Source of the DNA: a virus
DNA: 31,251 nucleotides
IMG/VR virus record: IMGVR_UViG_3300050025_000140
Location: 1-31,251 of that record
Strand: one strand, 5' to 3'
Shown here in pieces: positions 13,555-20,498 of the stretch. The notes under the pieces were generated by a model that saw nothing but the letters and a program-made list of their open reading frames with translations, searched no databases and was not told the origin of the DNA. Position 1 is the stretch's first letter; the number at the start of each line of letters is the position of its first letter. Position numbers and translations under genes: made by a program.

Positions 13555-13935
13555 ATGACAATTGCGCTCGATCGAGAACTGAAGGACAACCCGACAGTCG
13601 AAGAGATGAAGAAACTTCCCATCATAGGAAAGCAGCCATCTTCAGATAAAGAAGAGGCGTTTTTACGTGAGATCTGTGAGTTTGAATTCGTAAATCTTAA
13701 AGAGCCTGGTGTGTTTCATAAATTTACGTATGGAAGCACAAAACACCACGCGAACTTCACATTTTTTCACGGGCAGAAATACAAAGTTCCGCGCTTTTTG
13801 GCGCGACATGTCGAAAATTGTTCGACACCTATATATGAATGGCGGCCTAACGGCTTAGGCCAGATGATAAAGACGTATGTTGGTACCGATCAGCGATTCC
13901 AGATGCGGCAGTCGTACAATGGATCAATGGGGTAA
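13555..13935 (+). CDS. hypothetical structural-region protein
   Basis: A 126-residue protein with CGGAGAG seven bases before the ATG. The N-terminal third is acidic and helical. The rest is beta-like with aromatics (FEFVNLKEPGVFHKFTYG, HHANFTFFHGQKYKVPRFLARHVENC). PNGLGQMIKTYVG precedes a short tail. The region KYKVPRFLARHV is reminiscent of capsid-associated proteins that touch the head surface, but I cannot name a family. It is in the head operon between decoration and adaptor genes. Confidence 0.55.
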   Translation: MTIALDRELKDNPTVEEMKKLPIIGKQPSSDKEEAFLREICEFEFVNLKEPGVFHKFTYGSTKHHANFTFFHGQKYKVPRFLARHVENCSTPIYEWRPNGLGQMIKTYVGTDQRFQMRQSYNGSMG

Positions 13936-13938
13936 TGC

Positions 13939-14832
13939 ATGGCAACGTGGACGCTTTCGCAGATCCGAAAAAAGGTAAGGCAAGTCACTGGTAGGTTTAC
14001 AGGCCAGGAGCTGACGAATGAGCAGCTCGACAACTATATAAACCAGTACTACCAGTTCACTTTTCCCGCTGAGGTAAAGGTCGATGCAGAACATACGTAC
14101 TATTCATTCACCACCTTGGCGAATCAGGCGTACTATGACCAGCCACTTGATCTCTATACAAACTTCGGGCCTCCTGCGACAGCGAACAATTTGAACATGA
14201 TGTGGTATCAAGATCCTGCGATGTTCTTCCAGGCGAATCCGCTTCAGTATGTCTTTTTAACGCCATGGACGGGGGACGGATCTACGATCACGTTCACGAC
14301 GAGCATCACAGGATTTCCTATCTATCCTGGGACAATGACCGTAACGGACAATGTTGAAACATTTGAAGATACGAATCAAACATGGACAAACGCCGATGTA
14401 TCGGTGCCAGGATCTTTAGGTGGCGCTCTTGTCATAAACTACAGTGCTGGAACGGTTTCTGTAACATTTGCTACTGCACCGGCAAACGGTCAAGTCATCT
14501 ACATGAACTATGTGGTCTTTGCAGCAAATCGACCACAAGCAATTCTTATGTACAACAATCAGTTTCAAGTTTGGCCAGTGCCAGATCAAAGCTACATCAT
14601 CAACATGATCGCGTATCGCATAACGACTCCTCTTGTTGAGGCCACAGATACACCTCGGATGAATGAATGGGGTCCGACGATTGCGTATGGTGCTGCGCGC
14701 GATATCGTCGCGGATTATGGTGAAACCGATTCGTACGCTGAGATCACGGCCCTATACAAAGAACAGGTCTCGTACATATTGACGAGAACCGAACAGAACA
14801 TGATGGAAGGCCGGACGAAACCGACCTTTTAA
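13939..14832 (+). CDS. head-tail adaptor (P22 gp4-like) with beta insertion
   Basis: A 297-residue protein. Residues 1-50 (WTLSQIRKKVRQVTGRF, LTNEQLDNYINQYYQFTFPAE) match the helical N-terminus of adaptor/connector proteins that bind below the portal. The C-terminus (YGAARDIVADYGETDSYAEI, then EQVSYILTRTEQNMMEGR) is again helical, as expected. Between them (about 105-200) is an inserted beta domain of Thr/Val strands (GDGSTITFTTSITG, GTVSVTFATAPANGQVIYMNY). Such insertions in adaptors project from the neck. The strongest evidence is the helical frame and position; the insertion is seen directly. Confidence 0.6.
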   Translation: MATWTLSQIRKKVRQVTGRFTGQELTNEQLDNYINQYYQFTFPAEVKVDAEHTYYSFTTLANQAYYDQPLDLYTNFGPPATANNLNMMWYQDPAMFFQANPLQYVFLTPWTGDGSTITFTTSITGFPIYPGTMTVTDNVETFEDTNQTWTNADVSVPGSLGGALVINYSAGTVSVTFATAPANGQVIYMNYVVFAANRPQAILMYNNQFQVWPVPDQSYIINMIAYRITTPLVEATDTPRMNEWGPTIAYGAARDIVADYGETDSYAEITALYKEQVSYILTRTEQNMMEGRTKPTF

Positions 14833-14844
14833 GGAGAAGACGTT

Positions 14845-15384
14845 ATGGCATGGGTTATTACCGAGCCCACAGACTCAACGAAGATTCGAAACCTTGGGAT
14901 TGTCATTCGACCCAACTGGGCAGCGATTGACAGCGGTGATGCTACATTCAAGCCAAAGGCACTGAACTTTGCTGATAGGACGGTTGCGGGTATTGCTGTT
15001 GATCCAACGGCGATTGCAGACGCTTTTATTATGTACTGCAAGACTGATACAGCTGGAAACTCTGAGTTATACGGTATCAATGAAACGTCAGGTATCCTTC
15101 AGTTCACTCGTGGTGTGCCTACTGTTGGAACAAGCGGGTCTCTTTTTCTTGTTGGCGGTGTAATATTGAAATGGGGACAGTTCACGATGAGTGGCACATC
15201 CTGGCCAGTTTCATACGTAGGAGGTGCGTTTCCAACGAACACGTTGTGCGTTAACCTTTCTCCCATGAATAGCACGGCAGCCTCATCGAACTATAGAACT
15301 GGATCGTGGTCAGCCGGATCTTTTAACATACACACCAACAGTGTCAGTGGTGCCATGTTTACGTACATTGCGATAGGATCGTAA
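14845..15384 (+). CDS. tail fibre-type protein, gp53-like C-terminal domain
   Basis: A 179-residue protein with AAGGAGAAG six bases before the ATG. The N-terminus (WVITEPTDSTKIRNLGIVIRP, NWAAIDSGD) is an attachment pattern seen in small virion proteins. Residues about 100-179 match the gp53-like receptor-binding C-terminal domain of tail fibres: GGVILKWGQFTMSG, SYVGGAFPTNTLCVNLSP, and the closing TYIAIGS (family form W/Y-I-A-I-G-Y/S). The domain forms a trimeric tip. It sits amid neck genes rather than in the fibre cluster at 23534-29723, so it may be a neck or head fibre. Confidence 0.65.
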   Translation: MAWVITEPTDSTKIRNLGIVIRPNWAAIDSGDATFKPKALNFADRTVAGIAVDPTAIADAFIMYCKTDTAGNSELYGINETSGILQFTRGVPTVGTSGSLFLVGGVILKWGQFTMSGTSWPVSYVGGAFPTNTLCVNLSPMNSTAASSNYRTGSWSAGSFNIHTNSVSGAMFTYIAIGS

Positions 15385-15385
15385 G

Positions 15386-17278
15386 ATGGGTCTTCAACCG
15401 TCGATGATAGCACCTTTTGCGACGGGCCTCGATATATCGACCGAGCCGTGGCTGTCGCCTCCGGACTCCTTCACAATTGCGGATAACGTCCACGTTTTTC
15501 ACGGATATATGCAAAAAAGAGCCGGATTTTCGCTCTTTGGGACTCTCAGTACCGATCGGGTCATGGGAATCTTGCGATATATCAAGTCAGATGGAAGTAA
15601 GGCGACGCTTGGGTTCGATACCAAATACGCCTATCTATACAACCTCGCTACGCACGTTTTCGATAAGCTTGATGTTGCAAGTCCTGCCGTTCCTATTTTC
15701 AATGGTGGGGTCAACGATTATATTTGGGGAGCAAACTGGCAATCATCTAACGTCGTCAATAGGCTCTATTTTACAAATGGCCTTCCATACGACTCTGTGT
15801 ACCTGAATAATGGAATTCGGTATTTTACAGACTCCGATCCAACAATTAGCACATCGTTTAAGCCATCTATTGGCGGTGGCGTTACAGTGTATGGCGGGAA
15901 GTTGATCTTTTCCTTGGCCTCACGACTAGTTGTGCTTGGTGTCTACGAAAATAATGGATCGACAACTTCTTATCACCCACAAAGGGCTCGCTGGTGTGCA
16001 AAGCAAAATCCGACTAACTGGAATGACGTGACGGCTGGTGGAGGGGACTATGCTGATGCTGCTACCGGAGACCAGATCATCTCTGCTCAGTCGCTCTCCA
16101 ATCAAATCATTGTCTTCTTCACAAACTCAGTATGGTCATTGATCCCGACCTCTGATCCCAATAAGGCTTTTCGATGGGTACGCCTCAACTCCTTCCGTGC
16201 CTGCGATGGTAAGATGGCATCGGTGGCGTACGATCGGGCTGCAAAATCCCTAGGGATCAGAGGAATTTTAGCTTCAGACGGTACTGAGACCCAACGTATC
16301 GACCAGAGGATTTTGTCGTTCACAACCGACATGGTTAATACCGAGAAGTTCGGCAAGGTCTTTTGTCAGAGAAGCTTTGAGACACAAAGATGGTGGACGC
16401 TATACTGTGAGGGTACTTCTGAGGAGAATAATAAGGCCCTTATCTTCGACGATATCTCAGGCGCGTTTACGACGTACTCGGTTTCGCTAAATTGTCTCGG
16501 ATATGGCGTGTCAGACCGAGACTATGGGCTCAATGATTTTACCGCTGCAAACGACCTAGACTTCAATCTCCAAGAAGTCGGAGATAAGACACTCCAGGAC
16601 TTTTGTTGGAATGTCAACGAGGACGTCCTTCTCGGCGGCGACATCAATGGAAACATCTACCTGATGGAAGATGCTTCTACTGACAACGGGACAGAGATTG
16701 ATTCTGTAATGGTGACAGCCCAGTGGAACCCATATCAGGCAGAGGGTCGTGAAGCGTTGCTGTCTTTTGTGGACTTCTACGTAGATACCGATAAGTCTAC
16801 GACTATGACCGTGGAGTTCTACAAAAATAACGACACGGTTCCGTATGCGACTCAGGACGTTACCTTTTTACCGAATCTGAATTTTATCGCCTCCGTCAAT
16901 CAGATCGACAAGGCAAATCCATGCCTCGTACAGGCTGCAAGCCATGGCCTCACGACAGGAAACAAGATCTACATCTACGGCGTTGAGGGAATGACACTTA
17001 TAAACTCCGGCAATGGGTATACCATAACAGCCGTCGATGAGAACTCTTTTACGCTCGATGGAATTGATGCGACAGACGCGGCCTATGGAGTATATACTGG
17101 AGGTGGATCAGTATATTGGAATGAGTTCTATCAGACGAAGGCATGGGTACGGGCTTACGGTGGTGGAGTTGGATATGTGCACAATCTTCGAATCACACTA
17201 CATGGTGGGGATAAGCCGTTTAAGATACATGGGATAAAGCCGAGCTTCAAAGCCCGTGGCAAACGGACGGTGAACTAA
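15386..17278 (+). CDS. tail hub/stabilisation protein, propeller-like (P22 gp10-like)
   Basis: A 630-residue beta-rich protein one base after the previous stop. The N-terminus (MIAPFATGLDISTEPWLSPPDSF) and repeated GGK/WxxxNPTNW blocks (RARWCAKQNPTNWNDV, VFFTNSVWSLIPTSD, LGIRGILASDGTETQRI, YLMEDAS) fit the beta-propeller tail-accessory proteins that cap the packaged DNA. From about residue 495 it carries a separate beta module (QIDKANPCLVQAASHGLTTGN, NGYTITAVDENSFTLDGID) like those in the proteins at 12908 and 24742. The end is basic. The assignment to the gp10 role rests on order and fold pattern. Confidence 0.55.
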   Translation: MGLQPSMIAPFATGLDISTEPWLSPPDSFTIADNVHVFHGYMQKRAGFSLFGTLSTDRVMGILRYIKSDGSKATLGFDTKYAYLYNLATHVFDKLDVASPAVPIFNGGVNDYIWGANWQSSNVVNRLYFTNGLPYDSVYLNNGIRYFTDSDPTISTSFKPSIGGGVTVYGGKLIFSLASRLVVLGVYENNGSTTSYHPQRARWCAKQNPTNWNDVTAGGGDYADAATGDQIISAQSLSNQIIVFFTNSVWSLIPTSDPNKAFRWVRLNSFRACDGKMASVAYDRAAKSLGIRGILASDGTETQRIDQRILSFTTDMVNTEKFGKVFCQRSFETQRWWTLYCEGTSEENNKALIFDDISGAFTTYSVSLNCLGYGVSDRDYGLNDFTAANDLDFNLQEVGDKTLQDFCWNVNEDVLLGGDINGNIYLMEDASTDNGTEIDSVMVTAQWNPYQAEGREALLSFVDFYVDTDKSTTMTVEFYKNNDTVPYATQDVTFLPNLNFIASVNQIDKANPCLVQAASHGLTTGNKIYIYGVEGMTLINSGNGYTITAVDENSFTLDGIDATDAAYGVYTGGGSVYWNEFYQTKAWVRAYGGGVGYVHNLRITLHGGDKPFKIHGIKPSFKARGKRTVN

Positions 17279-17826
17279 TGTCATTGATATCAGACATTGA
17301 TCTCCCGCTTCCCAAGGACTTTAAATCCAAGGAAGGGGATGAGTATCTTACCACGCTTGTGACATCGCTCCAGGAGATGTATCAAAAAGTCGCCCAGAAT
17401 GTGAATGGGCAGATCCGAAATAGCGCTCTTGTGGATTCATCGCAGTGGACGCCAGAGATTTTCGGTGAAACAGTTGCTGGAACGACGACATACACCCTTC
17501 AGTTCGGGTATTCGCTTCGACAGGGTCTCATTACAGACGTGTGGTACGACGTTATGTGGTCTGCCACGACCGCAACGGGACCGCTCTATATCGAGCTGCC
17601 TTATCTTGTAGCAAAGGCCAGTGGTGCACCGTTCAACGGGTCAGTACATCCGTCTGAAATTACGTTTTCTGCCGGTGCGACTTTTCTTATTGGGACTGCC
17701 ATACCTGACACATACAAGCTTCAACTCTGGCAGTGTGGTAGCGGGTTTCACTCAGTTCCTCTAGCAGTTCCTGCTTCAGGCCATATAATGGGATGGATTC
17801 GCTATATAGGAGTGGCTGATGAATAA
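17278..17826 (+). CDS. phage structural protein, tail region
   Basis: A 182-residue protein whose ATG overlaps the previous stop (TAATG). An N-terminal helical part (ISDIDLPLPKDFKS, EYLTTLVTSLQEMYQKVAQNVN) is followed by a beta domain (GTTTYTLQFGYSL, then GPLYIELPYLVAKASGAPFNG). It ends SGHIMGWIRYIGVADE. This pattern of a short helical docking part plus a jelly-roll-like domain occurs in tail-associated proteins of podoviruses. No known ligand. The next gene overlaps by eight bases. Confidence 0.6.
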   Translation: MSLISDIDLPLPKDFKSKEGDEYLTTLVTSLQEMYQKVAQNVNGQIRNSALVDSSQWTPEIFGETVAGTTTYTLQFGYSLRQGLITDVWYDVMWSATTATGPLYIELPYLVAKASGAPFNGSVHPSEITFSAGATFLIGTAIPDTYKLQLWQCGSGFHSVPLAVPASGHIMGWIRYIGVADE

Positions 17827-18376
17827 GATTGATGACTTGCGTTGGGTTCGTGTTTTCTCTCCTCAGGTGATCCCGAAGTATCTTGTCGATAACATCAAGC
17901 ACAAAGACTTCACGACAGATGAATTTTTCGAGTATCAGGAGATTATCTGCCTAAGACAAACAGATGAAGGCCCGACGCTGAATCCTTTTTCTCATCTATA
18001 CGCGCTCGCCGATAGTGGCAATATCGTAAAAGGAATCTTGTGGTTCACAATTGATCCTTTGAGCAAGAACCTTTTCATTCAGACGTATTCAGTGGACAAA
18101 GAGTATTGGGATGGTGGATCTATTAAGAAATTGTCCGATCACATAAAGATAATACGAGATAGTGCGGGTCTGAGAAATGTCTTTTGGATTACCGATTATC
18201 CAAAACACTCTAAGAGGCATGGCTTCAAAATGTCTAAAAGCGTACTAATGGAGTATTCAGAGGAAGAGGAGAGTAAAAATGGGAAAGACAATGTCGGGGG
18301 GGGCCTCTTACGAGGGGAATGTGGACCTTCAGACGAAGGACCAGAAGAAGTTCACGGCGGGGATTCTGGGCAGTAA
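17819..18376 (+). CDS. GNAT-like protein in virion gene cluster
   Basis: A 185-residue protein with AGGAGTGG just upstream of the ATG. The order of a beta strand (SHLYALADSGNIVKGILWFTID), a helix after a charged loop (GGSIKKLSDHIKIIRD), and then FWITDYPKHSKRHGFKMSKSV resembles the GNAT acetyltransferase fold. No clear R/Q-x-x-G-x-G/A acetyl-CoA loop is visible, so activity is doubtful. Such proteins occur before ejection genes in some podoviruses. The last 30 codons run through a G8 tract (18296-18303) and overlap the next gene by 98 bases. Confidence 0.5.
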   Translation: MNKIDDLRWVRVFSPQVIPKYLVDNIKHKDFTTDEFFEYQEIICLRQTDEGPTLNPFSHLYALADSGNIVKGILWFTIDPLSKNLFIQTYSVDKEYWDGGSIKKLSDHIKIIRDSAGLRNVFWITDYPKHSKRHGFKMSKSVLMEYSEEEESKNGKDNVGGGLLRGECGPSDEGPEEVHGGDSGQ

Positions 18377-19043
18377 GCACCTACAAGACTATGCTCGGGG
18401 ATCGTATAAGGACATGCTTAAGCCCTACGATCCTAACGACTTCATGGATTTCTACAAGAAGACGTTTATTGACCCAGCACAGCAGTCTTTACAGAGAGAT
18501 ATAATTCCGACAATCAAAGAGAATTTCATGGGACTTGACGAATCAGGCTCGTCTTCTCTTAACCGAGCTCTTGCTCAATCGGCAACTGATCTCTCAGGCC
18601 TTCTAGGCCAGGGAATGCTCGGGCAGTACAACCAGTCCAACGCCAATCGTCTTTCTGCTCTGTCGGGTCTTGGTGGGCTTGCAGGCATGAACACGTTCCA
18701 GCCGATCATCTCGCAGCAACAGGGGATCTTAGGAAACGTTGTCGGTGCTGCTGGAAGACTTGGAGCCGCCGCGATGTCCTCGAAAGAGTACAAAGAGAAT
18801 ATCCGACCCCTCCAGATCGGGCTAGAATCGCTCAAAAAGATGCGAGCCTACAAGTATGACTATAAACCGGAAATTGCTGCTGGCAAGGATCAGGTGGGCG
18901 TTATGGTCGAAGACAGCCCTGCGGATCTTGTCTGTGAAGTTGAAGGCAAGAAGGCGATCAATGTCTACGCTCTGGTCGGATTCTTAGTAAACTGCGTCAA
19001 TGAGTTGACCGCTAAGGTTGAGGCTCTTGAAGCTAAGGAGTAA
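18279..19043 (+). CDS. ejection protein with peptidase S74/ICA C-terminus
   Basis: A 254-residue protein with GGAGAG seven bases before the ATG. Residues 35-130 resemble podoviral internal virion proteins (FYKKTFIDPAQQSLQRDI, SGSSSLNRALAQSATDLSG). A glycine-rich hydrophobic helix (150-166) follows. From residue 167 the chain matches the intramolecular chaperone auto-processing (peptidase S74) domain: S167-S-K-E-Y-K172 with the Ser-Lys dyad spacing, KENIRPL, LKKMRAYKYDYKPE, GVMVEDSPADLV, then a coiled-coil tail (LVNCVNELTAKVEALE). S74 domains normally trimerise and release fibres or spikes, so this linkage to an ejection-type protein is unusual. Confidence 0.65.
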   Translation: MGKTMSGGASYEGNVDLQTKDQKKFTAGILGSKHLQDYARGSYKDMLKPYDPNDFMDFYKKTFIDPAQQSLQRDIIPTIKENFMGLDESGSSSLNRALAQSATDLSGLLGQGMLGQYNQSNANRLSALSGLGGLAGMNTFQPIISQQQGILGNVVGAAGRLGAAAMSSKEYKENIRPLQIGLESLKKMRAYKYDYKPEIAAGKDQVGVMVEDSPADLVCEVEGKKAINVYALVGFLVNCVNELTAKVEALEAKE

Positions 19044-19046
19044 AAA

Positions 19047-20498
19047 ATGGGTGCCATCGTTTACCAGAAAGATTCGGGCCTAGGTCATGGGATTGATATC
19101 CTCGGGGAGGCCCTAGGTCAGGGCATCCACCAACGGATGTTACAGAACCGATTCAAAGACATTAACAAAGATCTCGAGGGTCAGCCCATAACACCGTCGC
19201 TTCTTCAGGAAATCGTTTCGAAGCCAGGTGGAATGGAATACCTACAGACGATGGCTCCATTCATCGCTCCAGTTCTAAAAAAACAGGCTGAATCTGCCGG
19301 TGCAAGCGATTGGATGAAAAATATGATGGAGATGTTTGACCAGGGTCAGGGCGATCAGGGCGACCAAGCAGACACAATGTTGCAAGGAATTGTAGGAACT
19401 CCTCCCGTCTCTCCGATTGAAGAAGCGCGAATGATACAGAACAAGAAGGCCGAAGTTCCTCGAATTACTCCCCAAGAAGAACTTTCTGACACCCAAAACA
19501 TTCAAAGCGACAGCGGAGTTCCAAATACTCCATCTGCTCAGATGTCGAATGCAAGAGGCCCTGTCGAGCAGACAAAATTTCAGCAGGGTGGACTTCAGGG
19601 AACAGCTCTCAATCCTCCGTCTGAGACTAATAAGCCGGCACAGCAAGCTCAGGAGGCCGCTCTCCCAATATCGAAGGGCCCCACAGGGCTTTCTACGAAA
19701 CAGATGCTTATGATGACGGCCTCTCCTTATAAAGAACATCGAGAATTTGCAAAAGCTGCTCTTCAGATGCAGACAGCAAAAGAGAAACGGGATTTTGAGG
19801 TAAACAAGCCCTTTCTCTTAAGTATGGGGGCACTCAGAGCGTCTTTACCCGAAAAAGAGCAGGCTCTTCAGCGAATCGACAGCGCTCTCGAAAGTGGAGA
19901 GATTAATCAATTCACTGACTGGGCAGCAAATAGGCTTGGGCTAGATCCTCTTAAGAAAACACAGTCTCAAATCCTTGAGGCAGCTGTAAAGACGTTTTTC
20001 TTAGGCGACTTATCAACAGTCAAGGGTGGACGAATTAACCAGCTTCTCGAGAAGAACCTATTGTTTGCGCTTCAAAATCCTGGAAAGTCTCCGGCTGCTA
20101 ATCAAGAAATCACCGAGGCTCTTCACGCGACTGTAGACATGCAAAAAGAAAAGCTTAAGGAATTCGATCATCTAAGCAATCGCTATGAGTCGATGGGAAG
20201 GGAAGTCCCAAGGAATTTCGATGCCCTTGTCGATAAAAACCTCGGGCCGTATTACGAAAAACGAATGGGTGAGTTTGAATCTGTTGCCAAAGAGATAAGA
20301 AACGGTAAAATCACGAACAATTCTGCTGCCACTATGCGACGGGCTGTTAACGAAGCCAAGAAAAATCCGGCGCCCGAAGGCACTGCCTGGATGGTTTCTC
20401 CTGATGGAAAGATCAAAGCCGTTCCCATTGAAAGGATCGGGACCGTACGTGACGAATTGGGCGGAAGACTGGTTGAGGTACCAAATGAGCGCAGGTAA
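19047..20498 (+). CDS. internal virion / DNA ejection protein
   Basis: A 483-residue protein three bases after the S74 gene. It is Gln/Ala/Glu/Lys-rich and helical, with a long low-complexity middle (about 85-215, rich in Gln, Asp, Pro, Asn). Helical blocks follow: KEHREFAKAALQMQTAKEKR, LLSMGALRASLPEKEQALQ, VKTFFLGDLSTVKGGRIN. It ends GTAWMVSPDGKIKAVPIE, a short closing domain. Position and composition match podoviral ejection proteins, which leave the head with the DNA and form a trans-envelope conduit. No lytic transglycosylase motif is visible. Confidence 0.65.
   Translation: MGAIVYQKDSGLGHGIDILGEALGQGIHQRMLQNRFKDINKDLEGQPITPSLLQEIVSKPGGMEYLQTMAPFIAPVLKKQAESAGASDWMKNMMEMFDQGQGDQGDQADTMLQGIVGTPPVSPIEEARMIQNKKAEVPRITPQEELSDTQNIQSDSGVPNTPSAQMSNARGPVEQTKFQQGGLQGTALNPPSETNKPAQQAQEAALPISKGPTGLSTKQMLMMTASPYKEHREFAKAALQMQTAKEKRDFEVNKPFLLSMGALRASLPEKEQALQRIDSALESGEINQFTDWAANRLGLDPLKKTQSQILEAAVKTFFLGDLSTVKGGRINQLLEKNLLFALQNPGKSPAANQEITEALHATVDMQKEKLKEFDHLSNRYESMGREVPRNFDALVDKNLGPYYEKRMGEFESVAKEIRNGKITNNSAATMRRAVNEAKKNPAPEGTAWMVSPDGKIKAVPIERIGTVRDELGGRLVEVPNERR

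Noticed and set aside
20404-20484. Longer N-terminus for the largest ejection protein
   Set aside because: It would overlap the preceding gene by 95 bases; the ATG at 20485 has a ribosome site and starts directly before the conserved SWDEFA motif.
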